A stretch of 64,000 nt of DNA, from positions 372,001-436,000 of the forward strand of contig NZ_JAGHRO010000003.1 of NCBI RefSeq assembly GCF_017743735.1. Direction: 5' to 3'. Below, in pieces: positions 46,277-56,720 of the stretch; position 1 is the first letter of the stretch, and each line of letters begins with the position of its first letter. The stretch is from Shimia sp. R9_2 (GTDB lineage Bacteria; Pseudomonadota; Alphaproteobacteria; Rhodobacterales; Rhodobacteraceae). Under the pieces are notes generated by a model. It ran no database searches, had not been told where the DNA came from, and worked only from the letters and a program-made list of their open reading frames with translations. The translations under genes were made by a program, and so were the position numbers.

Positions 46277-46897
46277 ATGGTTAGCTTTCTGGAATCCCCC
46301 CACCCCGAAAAACACAGCCTCTTTGATGATTTTCAGGGGCTTATGGTCGGCACGCTTTTGGTGGCGCTTTCTGTCACCTTCCTGCAGAATAGCGGGTTGT
46401 TCACCGGTCAAATCGCGGGCCTCGCACTTGTGGCCAGCAAAGCGCTTGGCGTGCCCTTCGCCGCGCTGTTCTTTGTGTTCAACATGCCGTTTTACGTAAT
46501 CGCCTACCTGCGCATGGGGCTCACCTTCACGCTCAAAACCTTCATGGCTGTCGGACTGCTGTCGCTTTGGTCCTATCTGCTGCCCAGCTTCTTCACCATC
46601 AGCGACCTCAACAGTCTGGTGGCTGCAATCCTCGCAGGCATCACCGCAGGCTCCGGCCTGATCGCGCTGTTCCGCCACGGCGCAACCCTTGGCGGCGTGG
46701 GCATCGTTGCGGTCTGGCTGCAAGACACCCGCGGCATCAAAGCTGGCTGGACACAACTTGGGTTTGATGTGGTCGTCTTTGCACTCGCCCTGTCGTTTTT
46801 TGACCTGAACGCTGTCGTCTTCTCGCTGATCGGCGCTGCGATCACCAATATAATGATTGCAACCAACCACCGGCGCGATCGCTACATCGCGCGCTGA
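46277..46897 (+). CDS. YitT-family membrane protein
   Basis: A 206-residue multi-pass inner membrane protein with five or six hydrophobic segments (GLMVGTLLVALSVTFLQ, FAALFFVFNMPFYVIAYL, LVAAILAGITAGSGLIALF). YitT proteins have no settled function. The N-terminal HSLFDDFQGLMVGTL region is family-typical, so the ATG at 46277 is preferred, although a Met 22 codons later has a better ribosome site (AGGGG). It may be co-transcribed with the SMR gene 15 bp downstream. Confidence 0.82.
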   Translation: MVSFLESPHPEKHSLFDDFQGLMVGTLLVALSVTFLQNSGLFTGQIAGLALVASKALGVPFAALFFVFNMPFYVIAYLRMGLTFTLKTFMAVGLLSLWSYLLPSFFTISDLNSLVAAILAGITAGSGLIALFRHGATLGGVGIVAVWLQDTRGIKAGWTQLGFDVVVFALALSFFDLNAVVFSLIGAAITNIMIATNHRRDRYIAR

Positions 46898-46912
46898 CCA
46901 TCAGGACGCCCC

Positions 46913-47248
46913 ATGCCCAAAGCCTATCTGATCCTCATGATCGCCGTTGTGTTTGAAACCATCGGCACCGCCGCGCTTCAGGCAAGCCAGCAGTTCACCA
47001 AACCGATCCCCTCCATCATTGTGGTGATTGGCTATGGTCTGGCGTTTTACATGATGGCGCTCACCCTCAAGTTCCTGCCGGTGGGCATCACCTATGCGGT
47101 CTGGTCCGGGCTCGGCATCATCTCGATCTCTGTGATCGCCTATTTTGCCTTCGGCCAAAAGCTCGACCTGCCCGCCATTTTGGGAATGGGTCTGATTGTG
47201 GTTGGCATCTTGATCATCAACCTGTTTTCTAAGACCGCAGTGCATTAA
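46913..47248 (+). CDS. SMR-family small multidrug/guanidinium-type transporter
   Basis: A 111-residue protein with four transmembrane helices. The essential membrane Glu sits in VFETIGTAALQAS (helix 1), and YAVWSGLGIISI (helix 3) is the EmrE-type signature; this favours the multidrug (Qac) branch over the Gdx guanidinium branch, though sequence alone is not decisive. AGGA precedes the ATG. Works as a proton-coupled dimer in known members. Confidence 0.87.
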   Translation: MPKAYLILMIAVVFETIGTAALQASQQFTKPIPSIIVVIGYGLAFYMMALTLKFLPVGITYAVWSGLGIISISVIAYFAFGQKLDLPAILGMGLIVVGILIINLFSKTAVH

Positions 47249-47319
47249 TTTCCCCATAAAGGGCTGGCCTTTTGTCGCAACCCACGTTAGGGCGGGCGCG
47301 AACAGAAAAGGCTGCCCTT

Positions 47320-49140
47320 ATGGATCTTCGCAACATCGCCATCATCGCTCACGTTGACCACGGCAAGACCACGCTTGTGGACGAGCTGCTGAAACAGTCG
47401 GGCGCATTCCGGGAAAACCAAGAAGTGGCGGAACGCGCCATGGACAGCAACGATCTGGAGCGCGAACGCGGCATCACGATCTTTGCCAAGCCAACTTCCG
47501 TGGAATGGAAAGGCACCCGCATCAACATCGTGGACACCCCCGGCCACGCCGACTTCGGTGGCGAAGTGGAGCGTATCCTGAGCATGGTGGACGGTGTGGT
47601 TCTGCTGGTGGACGCCGCTGAAGGCCCAATGCCACAGACCAAATTCGTGACCTCCAAGGCGCTTGCGCTGGGTCTGCGCCCGATTGTGGTGCTTAACAAA
47701 GTGGACAAACCAGACGCCGAGCCTGACCGCGCGCTGGATGAGTGTTTTGACCTCTTTGCCTCGCTCGATGCAAACGACGACCAGCTCGACTTCCCCCACA
47801 TGTATGCCTCCGGTCGTAACGGCTGGGCGGATGCAGAGCTTGATGGCCCACGCAAAGACCTGCACGCGCTCTTCAACCTGATCGTGAACCACGTCCCTGC
47901 ACCCAAGCAGGTGACCCGTCAGGACGACGACTTCCGCATGCTGGCCACCACGCTGGGCTCCGACCCGTTTGTGGGCCGCATCCTCACCGGTCGTGTGGAA
48001 TCCGGCACGCTGAAAGTGGGCGCAACCGTTCAGGCGATCTCCCGCATCGGCCAGAAAATCGAACAGTTCCGCGTCACCAAAATTCAGGCCTTCCGTGGCC
48101 TTGCCCAGCAGGACATCGAAGAAGCCCAAGCTGGCGACATCGTCTCCATCGCAGGCATGGCGAAAGCCACCGTGGCAGACACCATCTGTGCGCTCGCCGT
48201 GGATGAGCCGCTTGAGGCGCAGCCAATCGATCCGCCCACCATCACCGTGACCTTTGGCATCAACGACAGCCCTCTGGCCGGTCGTGACGGCAAAAAAGTG
48301 CAGTCCCGTGTGATCCGTGACCGCCTCTACAAAGAAGCGGAATCCAACGTCGCGATCAAAATTGAAGACACCCCGGGTGGCGAAGCCTTTGAGGTTTCCG
48401 GCCGTGGCGAACTTCAGATGGGCGTTCTGATCGAAAACATGCGCCGCGAAGGCTTTGAGCTGTCGATCTCCCGTCCGCAGGTGATCATGCGCGAAGAGAA
48501 CGGCGTGAAGATGGAGCCGGTCGAAGAAGCCACCATCGACGTGGATGACGAATACTCCGGCGCGGTGATCGAAAAACTCACCGGTGCGCGCAAAGGTGAG
48601 CTGGTCGAAATGCGCCCCGCTGGTGCTGGCAAAACTCGCATCATCGCCCATGTGCCCTCCCGTGGCCTGATCGGCTACCACGGTGAATTCCTCACCGACA
48701 CCCGCGGCACCGGCGTTCTGAACCGCGTGTTCCACGGCTGGACCGAATTCAAAGGTGCCATCCCGGGCCGCCGCGCAGGTGTGCTGATCTCCATGGAGAA
48801 CGGCCAGTCTGTGGCTTACGCCCTCTGGAACCTCGAAGATCGCGGCAAAATGATGATCGGTGCACAGGCCGACGTCTACACCGGCATGATCATCGGCGAG
48901 CACTCCCGCGACAACGATCTCGAAGTGAACCCGCTCAAAGGCAAGAAGCTCACCAACGTCCGTGCCTCTGGTTCCGACGAAGCGGTACGCCTGACCACAC
49001 CGATGGTGCTATCTCTGGAAGAGGCGATTGCCTACATCAACGACGACGAGCTGGTGGAAGTGACCCCCAACAACGTGCGTCTGCGCAAGCGCTATCTCGA
49101 CCCGCATGAGCGCAAGCGGATGTCCAAACAGGTTGGCTAA
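47320..49140 (+). CDS. typA: TypA/BipA ribosome-associated GTPase
   Basis: A 606-residue translational GTPase involved in ribosome assembly and stress adaptation. Walker [13 protein letters not shown] starts near residue 9, the switch [22 protein letters not shown] and NKVDKP are intact, and the C-terminal domain begins around [20 protein letters not shown]. The ATG at 47320 begins with the family N-terminus MDLRNIAII; a longer frame adds 16 unrelated residues. A strong terminator follows. Confidence 0.97.
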   Translation: MDLRNIAIIAHVDHGKTTLVDELLKQSGAFRENQEVAERAMDSNDLERERGITIFAKPTSVEWKGTRINIVDTPGHADFGGEVERILSMVDGVVLLVDAAEGPMPQTKFVTSKALALGLRPIVVLNKVDKPDAEPDRALDECFDLFASLDANDDQLDFPHMYASGRNGWADAELDGPRKDLHALFNLIVNHVPAPKQVTRQDDDFRMLATTLGSDPFVGRILTGRVESGTLKVGATVQAISRIGQKIEQFRVTKIQAFRGLAQQDIEEAQAGDIVSIAGMAKATVADTICALAVDEPLEAQPIDPPTITVTFGINDSPLAGRDGKKVQSRVIRDRLYKEAESNVAIKIEDTPGGEAFEVSGRGELQMGVLIENMRREGFELSISRPQVIMREENGVKMEPVEEATIDVDDEYSGAVIEKLTGARKGELVEMRPAGAGKTRIIAHVPSRGLIGYHGEFLTDTRGTGVLNRVFHGWTEFKGAIPGRRAGVLISMENGQSVAYALWNLEDRGKMMIGAQADVYTGMIIGEHSRDNDLEVNPLKGKKLTNVRASGSDEAVRLTTPMVLSLEEAIAYINDDELVEVTPNNVRLRKRYLDPHERKRMSKQVG

Positions 49141-49146
49141 ATGACA

Positions 49147-49179
49147 AAACGCCGGAGCCCCGCTCCGGCGTTTCTTTTT
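49147..49179 (+). terminator. Rho-independent terminator of typA
   Basis: AACGCCGGAGC-CCC-GCTCCGGCGTT is an 11-bp perfect stem followed by TCTTTTT, beginning 7 bp after the typA stop. Confidence 0.95.
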
Positions 49180-49298
49180 GGTGTCTGCCGCGCCATGGTT
49201 TTGCAACCGTGCGCGACAAATCGCATTAAGTCTTGAGAAAACGCGCATTTTGTTTGACCTTTGGAGCAATTGATTTCCAAAGGTTCTTTTTCGTCGCC

Positions 49299-50360
49299 AT
49301 GTTGCTCAGACTGCTTGCAGCTTTTGCCCTCAGCCTCCTTACCTTCACGCCCGCGCTCCTGCATGCCCAGATGGAAGGCTTTGGCGCGCTCCCCGCACGA
49401 CAAGCGATCACCACACAAAACGCCCATAAGCGCGTGGGCGTTGGCATCAAGATCGACCAGATCACCTTTGTTGATCAGCAGTCCGAAAACTTCGGCGTGG
49501 TCGGCACGCTGTTTCTACAGGTGGACTACCCCAATCTCGCCTTTGACGCTGAAGAGCACGGCTTTGAATACAAAACCTACAGTCCGGAAGGGTTCAGCGA
49601 AGAACTGAAAGAGACCGGAGAGTTTCTGCCCTATTTCATCTTCCGCAACCAGCAGGGCCGCCGCTTCACACAGCAATCCTCGATACTGGTCTCCGCAACA
49701 GGCCAGACAAACTACGCCGAACGATTCAGCGCCACCTTTCAGGCGCCACACTTCAATTTCAAAAGATACCCGTTTGATAAGCAGGAGTTTTTTGTCGAAG
49801 TCTCCTCCCTTCTTCCCACTGAATTTGTAGAATTCTACCCGCTGGAAGACAAAACCGGCATGGGCGATTTGCTGGGCGAAGAGGAATGGATCCTGTCCAA
49901 CTCCAGCATCGCCGCCTCAAACGTGCCCGGCATTGGGGAGCGTGAAACCTCCATGGTTGCCCTGCGGTTTGAGGGCAAACGCCACGTGCAATATTACATG
50001 CTGCGCATCATGCTGCCGCTGGTCATCATCCTCTTTGTGACCTGGGCCACGTTCTTTCTCGAAGAATACCGCCGCCGCATCGACATGGCCTCTGCCAATC
50101 TGCTGGTGTTTGTCGCCTTTAACTTTGCGATCTCCACCATGCTGCCAAAGCTCGGCTATCTCACTTTCATGGATTCCCTGCTCGCGGGCATGTTTGTCAT
50201 CACCGGCTCAACCGTGCTTGTGAACATCATGCTCCGGCGCATGAAAACCACAGGCCGCGAAGCCCTGGCGCGCAAAATCGACACCTATCTGGTGATCTGG
50301 GTCTACCCGATCCTGCACGGCATCTTCCTATTCTGGGCCGTGAAGTTCTTCTTGATCTGA
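49299..50360 (+). CDS. Prokaryotic Cys-loop receptor homologue (pentameric ligand-gated ion channel)
   Basis: A 353-residue membrane protein. A signal peptide (residues 1-24) is followed by a beta-rich extracellular domain to about 230, carrying the hallmark RYPFDKQEF (157-164), equal to the FPFD-x-Q of pentameric ligand-gated channels such as GLIC and ELIC. Four hydrophobic segments follow: M1 231-254 with the conserved Pro (MLPLVII), M2 about 261-282 (RRRIDMASANLLVFVAFNFAIS), M3 290-312 and M4 329-352. The eukaryotic disulfide cysteines are absent, as in bacterial members. Ligand and ion preference are unknown. The ATG at 49299 is preferred because it begins the signal peptide; its ribosome site is distant. 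Confidence 0.85.
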   Translation: MLLRLLAAFALSLLTFTPALLHAQMEGFGALPARQAITTQNAHKRVGVGIKIDQITFVDQQSENFGVVGTLFLQVDYPNLAFDAEEHGFEYKTYSPEGFSEELKETGEFLPYFIFRNQQGRRFTQQSSILVSATGQTNYAERFSATFQAPHFNFKRYPFDKQEFFVEVSSLLPTEFVEFYPLEDKTGMGDLLGEEEWILSNSSIAASNVPGIGERETSMVALRFEGKRHVQYYMLRIMLPLVIILFVTWATFFLEEYRRRIDMASANLLVFVAFNFAISTMLPKLGYLTFMDSLLAGMFVITGSTVLVNIMLRRMKTTGREALARKIDTYLVIWVYPILHGIFLFWAVKFFLI

Positions 50361-50362
50361 GA

Positions 50363-51145
50363 TCAGCTCAGCGGCGAGAACGGCTCGATCTCATAGCTGC
50401 CATCTTTGTGAAAACGGCAGAAACTGCCCGGCGGCACCACTTCCCAGCCATCTTCGGCGGGCACCAGCGGCTCGCTCACCACCGCACGGCCGCTCCGGCT
50501 TTCGCTGATCTTGTGATAGACCGTGGGCGCGCGCTCATCTGAGGCATAGCGGATCGCATAAAGCGTCTCGCCATCGGAAAACGCTGTGGCCAGCCGCATA
50601 TGTGGCGTGCTGCCCCGCTCCCGGCTCATCCGCTCCAGAATGCCCACGGCGATTTCCATCGCCTCGCGTGGATTGTCCTGCAAGCCTTCGGTCAGCCCCA
50701 AGAGAAACAGCACTTCGCTGTCGGTTGCGCCTTTGCGCTCTTGGTAGAGGTCATCGGGGATCAGCATATCGGCACGACGGCGGAAATTCTCAAATCCCCC
50801 GATCTGCCCGTTGTGCATGAAAGACCATTTGCCCACCGCAAAAGGATGGCAATTGTTGCGGCTGGTAGCGGTGCCGGTCGAGGCCCGCACATGGGCCAGA
50901 AACAGCTCCGATTGCACCTGCGCGGTCAGCGAGCGCAGATTGGGATCAGACCAGGCCGGATGGGTGTCGCGGTACAGCCCCGGTTCCGGGCGGCTGCCGT
51001 ACCACGCCAGACCAACGCCATCGCCATTGGTCTGGGTTTTGCATTCAGTCGCCTGCATACTTTGCTGGATCAGCGAGTGATCTGGCCGCGTGACGAGATC
51101 TTCAAGATAACAGGGGTGCCCGATATAGGCGGCCCAACGACACAT
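50363..51145 (-). CDS. Class II glutamine amidotransferase (YafJ/EgtC-like)
   Basis: A 260-residue Ntn-type amidotransferase. The nucleophile is Cys2, exposed after Met removal in MCRWAAYIG; LFLAHVRASTGTATS and WSFMHNGQIGGF are the glutamine-binding motifs. The acceptor is unknown: it resembles E. coli YafJ and EgtC, a hydrolase of ergothioneine synthesis, but no egt genes are seen here. GGAAGGAG before the ATG at 51145 fixes the start; it lies 19 bp downstream of the DUF1330-type gene, so they form an operon. Confidence 0.9.
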   Translation of the reverse strand: MCRWAAYIGHPCYLEDLVTRPDHSLIQQSMQATECKTQTNGDGVGLAWYGSRPEPGLYRDTHPAWSDPNLRSLTAQVQSELFLAHVRASTGTATSRNNCHPFAVGKWSFMHNGQIGGFENFRRRADMLIPDDLYQERKGATDSEVLFLLGLTEGLQDNPREAMEIAVGILERMSRERGSTPHMRLATAFSDGETLYAIRYASDERAPTVYHKISESRSGRAVVSEPLVPAEDGWEVVPPGSFCRFHKDGSYEIEPFSPLS

Positions 51146-51164
51146 CTGGCCAGTCTCCTTCCGC

Positions 51165-51452
51165 TTAATCGGTGGTTTCAACCACCATCAGTTCGCGCTC
51201 ACTTGCGCCCCGCGCGTGGTTCAGCGCTTCTTGGTATTCGGGGCTGTGATAGCAGGCCACCGCCGTGTCCACATCCGGGAATTTCGCCACCACATTGCGG
51301 GGGCGCTCTTTGCCCTCAAGCTGCACAAATTTGCCGCCGCGCGCGATGAACTCGCCGCCATGTTTGGCAATCGCAGGGCCTGCGAGCTCTGCGTATTTTC
51401 CATAGGCCTCCGCGTCGGTCACGGTGACATGTGCAATCCAAAGTGCGCCCAT
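51165..51452 (-). CDS. DUF1330-family small protein
   Basis: A 95-residue protein with a ferredoxin-like (dimeric alpha-beta barrel) fold: WIAHVTVTDAEAYGKYAELAGPAIAKHGGEFIARGG matches the DUF1330 family. No enzymatic role is established. The ATG at 51452 has GGAG 9 nt upstream. It likely shares a transcript with the amidotransferase behind it. Confidence 0.88.
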   Translation of the reverse strand: MGALWIAHVTVTDAEAYGKYAELAGPAIAKHGGEFIARGGKFVQLEGKERPRNVVAKFPDVDTAVACYHSPEYQEALNHARGASERELMVVETTD

Positions 51453-51474
51453 CTGGCTCTCCAATCCTGTTGTT

Positions 51475-51506
51475 CTGCCCGGCAGTTTAGTTAAAAAGCC
51501 GGGCAG
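51475..51506. other. Stem-loop between alaS and the DUF1330 gene
   Basis: CTGCCCGGC and GCCGGGCAG form a 9-bp perfect stem with a 14-nt AT-rich loop. No U-tract follows on either strand, so its role as terminator for alaS is uncertain. A second palindrome TGACCA-AA-TGGTCA overlaps the alaS stop codon. Confidence 0.5.
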
Positions 51507-51530
51507 TCCAAGCAGAATTTGACCAAATGG

Positions 51531-54203
51531 TCAGCCAGCGATCACCGCTTCAGCAGCCACAAAGGCTTCGTCTGCTTTGGAGGCATCTTTGGCGCCGCCC
51601 TGAGCCATATCCGGACGGCCACCGCCGCCCTTGCCGCCCAATGCGCCCACGGCCGCACGCACCAGATCCACGGCGCTCAGGTCGCCTTTCAGATCATCGG
51701 TCACACCAGCGGCCACAGCCACTTTGCCATCGGTGTCCGCAATCAGCAGAACCGCACCGCTTTCCAGACGCGCCTTATGCTCGTCAATCAGCGGCGGCAG
51801 GTCTTTGCCGGACACACCAGAGAGCACCTGTGCAAAGAATTTCACACCGTTGATCTCTTTGGCTTCCGGGCCAGCGCCCTGACCAGCTCCACCAGACATG
51901 GCCAGCTCACGACGCAGAGTCGCCACTTCGTTTTGCAGCGCCTTACGTTCATCCAGAAGCGCTTTCACACGGTCCACGATGTCCGCTGGCTGCGCCTTCA
52001 GCGTGCCAGCCACTTCGGCCACACGTTTGGCTTCACGTTCCAAATGCGCAAACGCCACCTCACCGGTCAGCGCCTCGATCCGGCGCACACCGGCAGAGGA
52101 CGCGCTGTCAGACAGAAGCACAAACACACCGATGTCGCCGGTCTGTTTCACATGGGTGCCGCCGCAAAGCTCCAGCGAGTAAGTGTCGCCATTCAGCCCT
52201 TTGCCGGTGTTGGCACGGCCCATAGAGACCACGCGCACCTCATCGCCATATTTCTCACCAAACAGCGCCTGTGCGCCCATTTCACGCGCGTCATCAGGCG
52301 TCATGATCCGGGTTTCCACGGCGGTGTTCTGGCGAATATAGGCGTTCACATCGAGGCCAACCTGGGTCAGTTCCTCAGCGCTCAGCGCCTTGTTGTGGCT
52401 GAAGTCAAAGCGCAGACGGTCATCGGCGTTGAGCGAGCCACGCTGAGCCACATGATCGCCAAGCGCTTCGCGCAGCGCTTCATGCAGCAGGTGGGTCGCA
52501 GAGTGGTTTGCGCGAATGGCCGTGCGGCGCGCATGATCCACGTCCATGGCAACCGGATCACCTTTGGAGATCGTGCCACGCGCCACTTTGACCTTATGGG
52601 CAATTAGCTTGCTGTCCGCAAACTTCTGCACGTCGGTGACATGGCCCAGCTCATCGCGGTTCTCAAGGCGCGCAACCACACCATGGTCTGCTACCTGACC
52701 GCCGCTTTCAGCATAAAATGGCGTCTGGTTCATCACCAGCCAGCCCTCTTCGCCTTCCGCCAGCGCATCAACAAGCGCACCATCTTTCAGCACGGCCTGC
52801 ACCTGCCCCTCGGCGGTTTCGGTGTCATAGCCCAAGAACTCGGAAGATCCGTTGTCCTCGGCAATATCAAACCAGATCGCATCCTCAGCCACATCGCCGG
52901 ACCCCACATGGGCCGCACGCGCCTTGGCCTTCTGCTCCGCCATCGCGGCATCAAAACCGTCGGTGTCAACCTCACGGCCCTTCTCGCGCAGCGCATCCTG
53001 CGTCAAATCCAGCGGGAAACCGTAAGTGTCATAGAGTTTGAAGGCCGCCTCACCAGAGAGCGGCGCGCCCTCTTCCAACCCGCCAAGCTCGTCATCCAGC
53101 AGCTTCAGACCACGATCCAGCGTCGCTTTAAACTTGGTTTCTTCCTGCTTCAGGGTCTCTTCGATCAGCGCCTGCGCCTGTCCCAGCTCCGGGTAGGCTT
53201 GGCCCATCTGAGTGACCAGAGCCGGCACCAGCTGATGCATCACTGGATCTTTTGCGCCCAGCAGGTGCGCATGACGCATCGCGCGACGCATGATGCGACG
53301 CAGCACATAGCCCCGGCCATCGTTGGACGGCATCACACCATCTGCCATCAGGAAGGAGGTGGAGCGCAAATGGTCCGCAATCACGCGGTGATGCACGTTC
53401 TGATCGCCATATGGATCGGTCGAGGTCAGATTGGCGGAAGCCTCGATCAGCGCCTTGAACAGATCAGTGTCATAGTTGTCGTGGCTGCCCTGCAGCAACG
53501 CGCCAATCCGCTCCAGCCCCATGCCGGTGTCGATCGACTGCATGTCCAGCGCCTTCATCGAACCATCTTCAAACTGCTCGTTCTGCATGAACACCACGTT
53601 CCAGATCTCAATGAAACGGTCGCCATCTTCCTCAGGGGAGCCGGGAGGGCCACCCCAGATGTGATCGCCGTGGTCATAAAAGATTTCCGTGCACGGACCA
53701 CAAGGGCCGGTTGGCCCCATCTGCCAGAAGTTATCGGAGGTGGCGATGCGGATGATCCGCTCCTCAGCCACGCCGAGTTTCTTCCAGATCTCAAAGGCTT
53801 CGTCATCGGTGTGATAGACGGTGGTGTAGAGCTTGTCCTTCGGAATGCCGAATTCCTTGGTGATCAGCTCCCACGCAAACGGGATTGCTTCGTCTTTGAA
53901 GTAGTCGCCAAAAGAGAAGTTGCCGAGCATCTCAAAGAATGTGTGGTGGCGCGCGGTATAGCCCACGTTGTCCAGATCGTTGTGCTTGCCGCCGGCGCGC
54001 ACACATTTCTGGGAGGTTGTCGCGCGCTGATAGTCGCGTTTTTCCACCCCTGTGAAGAGGTTCTTAAACTGCACCATCCCCGAGTTGGTGAACATCAACG
54101 TCGGGTCATTGCGTGGCACCAACGGGCTTGAGTCCACAATCTCATGGCCCTGTTTGGCGAAGTAATTCAGAAAGGTCGACCGGATGTCGTTAAGGCTGGC
54201 CAT
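51531..54203 (-). CDS. alaS: Alanyl-tRNA synthetase
   Basis: A full-length 890-residue class II synthetase that charges tRNA-Ala. N-terminal start [15 protein letters not shown], motif 1-2 region ([27 protein letters not shown]), editing-domain zinc ligands [11 protein letters not shown] and [10 protein letters not shown], and the C-terminal Gly-rich [15 protein letters not shown] are all present. It stands 96 bp downstream of the MOSC gene that follows recA. Confidence 0.98.
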   Translation of the reverse strand: MASLNDIRSTFLNYFAKQGHEIVDSSPLVPRNDPTLMFTNSGMVQFKNLFTGVEKRDYQRATTSQKCVRAGGKHNDLDNVGYTARHHTFFEMLGNFSFGDYFKDEAIPFAWELITKEFGIPKDKLYTTVYHTDDEAFEIWKKLGVAEERIIRIATSDNFWQMGPTGPCGPCTEIFYDHGDHIWGGPPGSPEEDGDRFIEIWNVVFMQNEQFEDGSMKALDMQSIDTGMGLERIGALLQGSHDNYDTDLFKALIEASANLTSTDPYGDQNVHHRVIADHLRSTSFLMADGVMPSNDGRGYVLRRIMRRAMRHAHLLGAKDPVMHQLVPALVTQMGQAYPELGQAQALIEETLKQEETKFKATLDRGLKLLDDELGGLEEGAPLSGEAAFKLYDTYGFPLDLTQDALREKGREVDTDGFDAAMAEQKAKARAAHVGSGDVAEDAIWFDIAEDNGSSEFLGYDTETAEGQVQAVLKDGALVDALAEGEEGWLVMNQTPFYAESGGQVADHGVVARLENRDELGHVTDVQKFADSKLIAHKVKVARGTISKGDPVAMDVDHARRTAIRANHSATHLLHEALREALGDHVAQRGSLNADDRLRFDFSHNKALSAEELTQVGLDVNAYIRQNTAVETRIMTPDDAREMGAQALFGEKYGDEVRVVSMGRANTGKGLNGDTYSLELCGGTHVKQTGDIGVFVLLSDSASSAGVRRIEALTGEVAFAHLEREAKRVAEVAGTLKAQPADIVDRVKALLDERKALQNEVATLRRELAMSGGAGQGAGPEAKEINGVKFFAQVLSGVSGKDLPPLIDEHKARLESGAVLLIADTDGKVAVAAGVTDDLKGDLSAVDLVRAAVGALGGKGGGGRPDMAQGGAKDASKADEAFVAAEAVIAG

Positions 54204-54299
54204 GGGCTGATCTCTTTACCTGAGTTTCGGTATTGCAGCGGGTTTATAACCCCCACGCCTGCCTGTCCACATGTCAAAGAGATCAAGGCGCAGCTGGAC

Positions 54300-54830
54300 C
54301 TATATCCGGTCGATTTTTCGCATCACATCCCCGCTGCGCACAACACCGTCCTTCTCAATGCTGCACAAAATGCCCCGCAGTCGCAGGTTGCGGTATTCCG
54401 GCCTGCGCACCCAGTCAAAAACCGGCTGACCATAGCGCGCTTTCCACTTCACGCAGGCATCATTGAACACCTCAGACACCCGCAGCTCCGCGCTGCCCAC
54501 CGAAAGATATTGCCCCTCGGGCAGGTTCGCCTCGGTCATATCCAAATCGGCGGTAAAGGTATCGCCCGGAAACAGCGCGTCATCTTCTGGCGACCAGACC
54601 AGATCCAGAACCCGTTTTGGAATCACACAGACCTGAATGCCCGGATGCGGATCACCGTTTTCCGTGCGGATCCAGGGTTGGGTCATCCACCGCTCCCCCG
54701 GAATGCCCTGTGCCTTGGTCAGGGTGATCTCATCGACAAACTTGCGCGCATTGCGTTCAGGCCGCAGGCACAAATGCGAAATGGCCGCCCCGTCTTTGGG
54801 AGCGGCCAAAACATGCGGCAAAGCCCGCAT
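54300..54830 (-). CDS. MOSC-domain protein
   Basis: A protein of 176 residues with a MOSC-like beta-barrel: ITLTKAQGIPGERW, LFPGDTFTADLDM, LSVGSAELRVSEVFNDACVKWKARYG (the cysteine proposed to carry sulfur) and RGILCSIEKDGVVRSGD. MOSC domains handle molybdenum-cofactor sulfur or reduce N-hydroxylated compounds with it. The start is uncertain: the ATG at 54830 is used, but a TTG at 54854 overlaps the recA stop as TTGA and would add eight residues. It is probably co-transcribed with recA. Confidence 0.78.
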   Translation of the reverse strand: MRALPHVLAAPKDGAAISHLCLRPERNARKFVDEITLTKAQGIPGERWMTQPWIRTENGDPHPGIQVCVIPKRVLDLVWSPEDDALFPGDTFTADLDMTEANLPEGQYLSVGSAELRVSEVFNDACVKWKARYGQPVFDWVRRPEYRNLRLRGILCSIEKDGVVRSGDVMRKIDRI

Positions 54831-54850
54831 TAAGTCTTCATGTGACGGGG

Positions 54851-55924
54851 TCAATCTTCCAAAAGCTCTTCGTCAGCAGGTGGCATGTCGAAATCCAACC
54901 CATGTGCGGCGCGGATCTTGTCTTCGATCTCAAGCGCCATACGGTTGTTTTCCTTCAGGAAGGTCTTGGCGTTCTCACGCCCCTGCCCGATCCGCTCATC
55001 ACCATAGCTGAACCAGCTGCCGGATTTCTCCACCACACCGGCTTTCACGCCCAGATCCAGCAGCTCACCCATTTTGGAGATGCCTTCGCCATACATGATG
55101 TCAAATTCCACCTGCTTGAACGGCGGTGCCACCTTGTTTTTGACAACTTTCACACGGGTCGCGTTGCCGACCACCTCGTCGCGGTCTTTCAGCGCACCAA
55201 TGCGGCGGATGTCCAGACGCACGGAGCTGTAGAATTTCAGCGCGTTACCACCGGTCGTGGTTTCAGGGCTGCCAAACATCACGCCGATTTTCATCCGGAT
55301 CTGGTTGATGAAGATCACCATACAGTTGGAGCGCGCGATGGAACCGGTCAGCTTACGCATCGCCTGGCTCATCAGGCGGGCCTGCACACCCACATTGCTG
55401 TCACCCATGTCGCCTTCAAGTTCGGACTTCGGCGTCAGCGCCGCAACCGAATCGACCACAACCATGTTCACAGCACCAGAGCGCACCAGCGTGTCGGTGA
55501 TCTCAAGCGCCTGTTCCCCGGTGTCGGGCTGCGAAATCAGCAACTCGTCCAGATTGACGCCAAGCTTCTTGGCATACTGCGGGTCCAGCGCGTGTTCCGC
55601 GTCCACAAAGGCGCAGACGCCGCCTTTTTTCTGCTCTTCTGCAATACAATGCAGCGTCAGCGTGGTTTTACCGGAGCTTTCCGGCCCGTAAATCTCAATG
55701 ATCCGGCCCTTGGGCAGACCGCCAATGCCCAACGCAATGTCCAGACTCAGGGACCCGGTCGAGGTCGCCTCAATCTCCTGCGCAGGGTTGTCGGCGCCCA
55801 GCTTCATGATGGAGCCTTTGCCGAACTGCCGCTCGATCTGTGCCAGCGCGCTGTCCAGCGCCTTCTGTTTATCCGGGGATGAGGATTTCTTGGAGGTCAT
55901 TGTCAAAAGATCTGCCGTTGCCAT
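54851..55924 (-). CDS. recA: RecA recombinase
   Basis: A 357-residue ATPase for homologous recombination and SOS induction. Walker [13 protein letters not shown], the Walker B region [11 protein letters not shown], the DNA-binding loops ([31 protein letters not shown]) and the acidic tail PADEELLED are intact. The ATG at 55924 has AAGGAA 9 nt upstream. An SOS box at 55977-55991 lies in its promoter. Confidence 0.98.
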   Translation of the reverse strand: MATADLLTMTSKKSSSPDKQKALDSALAQIERQFGKGSIMKLGADNPAQEIEATSTGSLSLDIALGIGGLPKGRIIEIYGPESSGKTTLTLHCIAEEQKKGGVCAFVDAEHALDPQYAKKLGVNLDELLISQPDTGEQALEITDTLVRSGAVNMVVVDSVAALTPKSELEGDMGDSNVGVQARLMSQAMRKLTGSIARSNCMVIFINQIRMKIGVMFGSPETTTGGNALKFYSSVRLDIRRIGALKDRDEVVGNATRVKVVKNKVAPPFKQVEFDIMYGEGISKMGELLDLGVKAGVVEKSGSWFSYGDERIGQGRENAKTFLKENNRMALEIEDKIRAAHGLDFDMPPADEELLED

Positions 55925-55976
55925 TTTGCTTGGTTCCTTATTCCACACCCGCACGCGGGCGGCAATCACTGCCTGT

Positions 55977-55991
55977 GTTCACCTCTTGTTC
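55977..55991 (-). promoter_or_regulatory. LexA SOS box of recA
   Basis: GTTCACCTCTTGTTC (GAAC-N7-GAAC on the coding strand) is an exact match to the alphaproteobacterial LexA site GTTC-N7-GTTC, 52 bp before the recA ATG. Confidence 0.92.
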
Positions 55992-56120
55992 TGCAATCTT
56001 ATGAGATCAAAAGGAGAACAAATCAATAGAAAAGAATAAGAACATCTTCCGCAGGCGCTGGTTAACAACTAGTTTACGGATCAATAATAAGTTGAGACAA
56101 ACCATAACGAGGCCGCGCAG

Positions 56121-56720
56121 ATGCTTGTTTTCTGGAACAAAAAACTTGTATTCCTATCGGTGCCCAAAACCGGCACCACCGCGATTGAGGCCGCTTTGGC
56201 CCCTGTGGCCGATATGGTGATTGCGAATCCCCCGGAGCTGAAACACGCGCCGGTCTATCGCTATAACCGCTTCTTCCGCCCGATGTTTGAACGCGCCTGC
56301 AACCGCGATGACATGGAACTCATGGCCGTGATGCGCGAACCTGTGAGCTGGCTGGCAAGCTGGTATCGGTATCGCCGCCGCGACAGTATGCGCGGCCATC
56401 GCAACTCCACCCATGACGTGAGCTTTGACGAATTTGTGCAGGAATATATGAAGGGCGACAAGAAAGCGCCGTTTGCCAATGTCGGCAGTCAGGCCAAGTT
56501 TCTGGAGCCGCGCCCCAATGGCGTGCAGGTCGATCATCTCTTCCGCTATGAGGATCAGCCCAAGATGCTCGCCTTTCTTGAGGCACGTCTGGATCAGAAG
56601 ATCACTCTGGAGCGGCGCAACAGCTCCCCGTCGATGCCGCTTGATCTGCCTGAGGCCACCTTGGCGAAACTGCGCCGCAAATGCGCCGCAGAATTTGAGC
56701 TTTACGAAAGCCTGTCTTAA
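56121..56720 (+). CDS. Sulfotransferase-like protein
   Basis: A 199-residue P-loop protein. LSVPKTGTTAIEAAL (residues 12-26) matches the 5'-phosphosulfate-binding loop of PAPS-dependent sulfotransferases, and MREPVSWLASWYRYR near 71-85 carries the Arg and Ser of the 3'-phosphate motif. The acceptor is unknown; it is shorter than classical sulfotransferases. GAGG 7 nt before the ATG supports the start. Its TAA overlaps the convergent cckA stop within TTAA. Confidence 0.82.
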   Translation: MLVFWNKKLVFLSVPKTGTTAIEAALAPVADMVIANPPELKHAPVYRYNRFFRPMFERACNRDDMELMAVMREPVSWLASWYRYRRRDSMRGHRNSTHDVSFDEFVQEYMKGDKKAPFANVGSQAKFLEPRPNGVQVDHLFRYEDQPKMLAFLEARLDQKITLERRNSSPSMPLDLPEATLAKLRRKCAAEFELYESLS

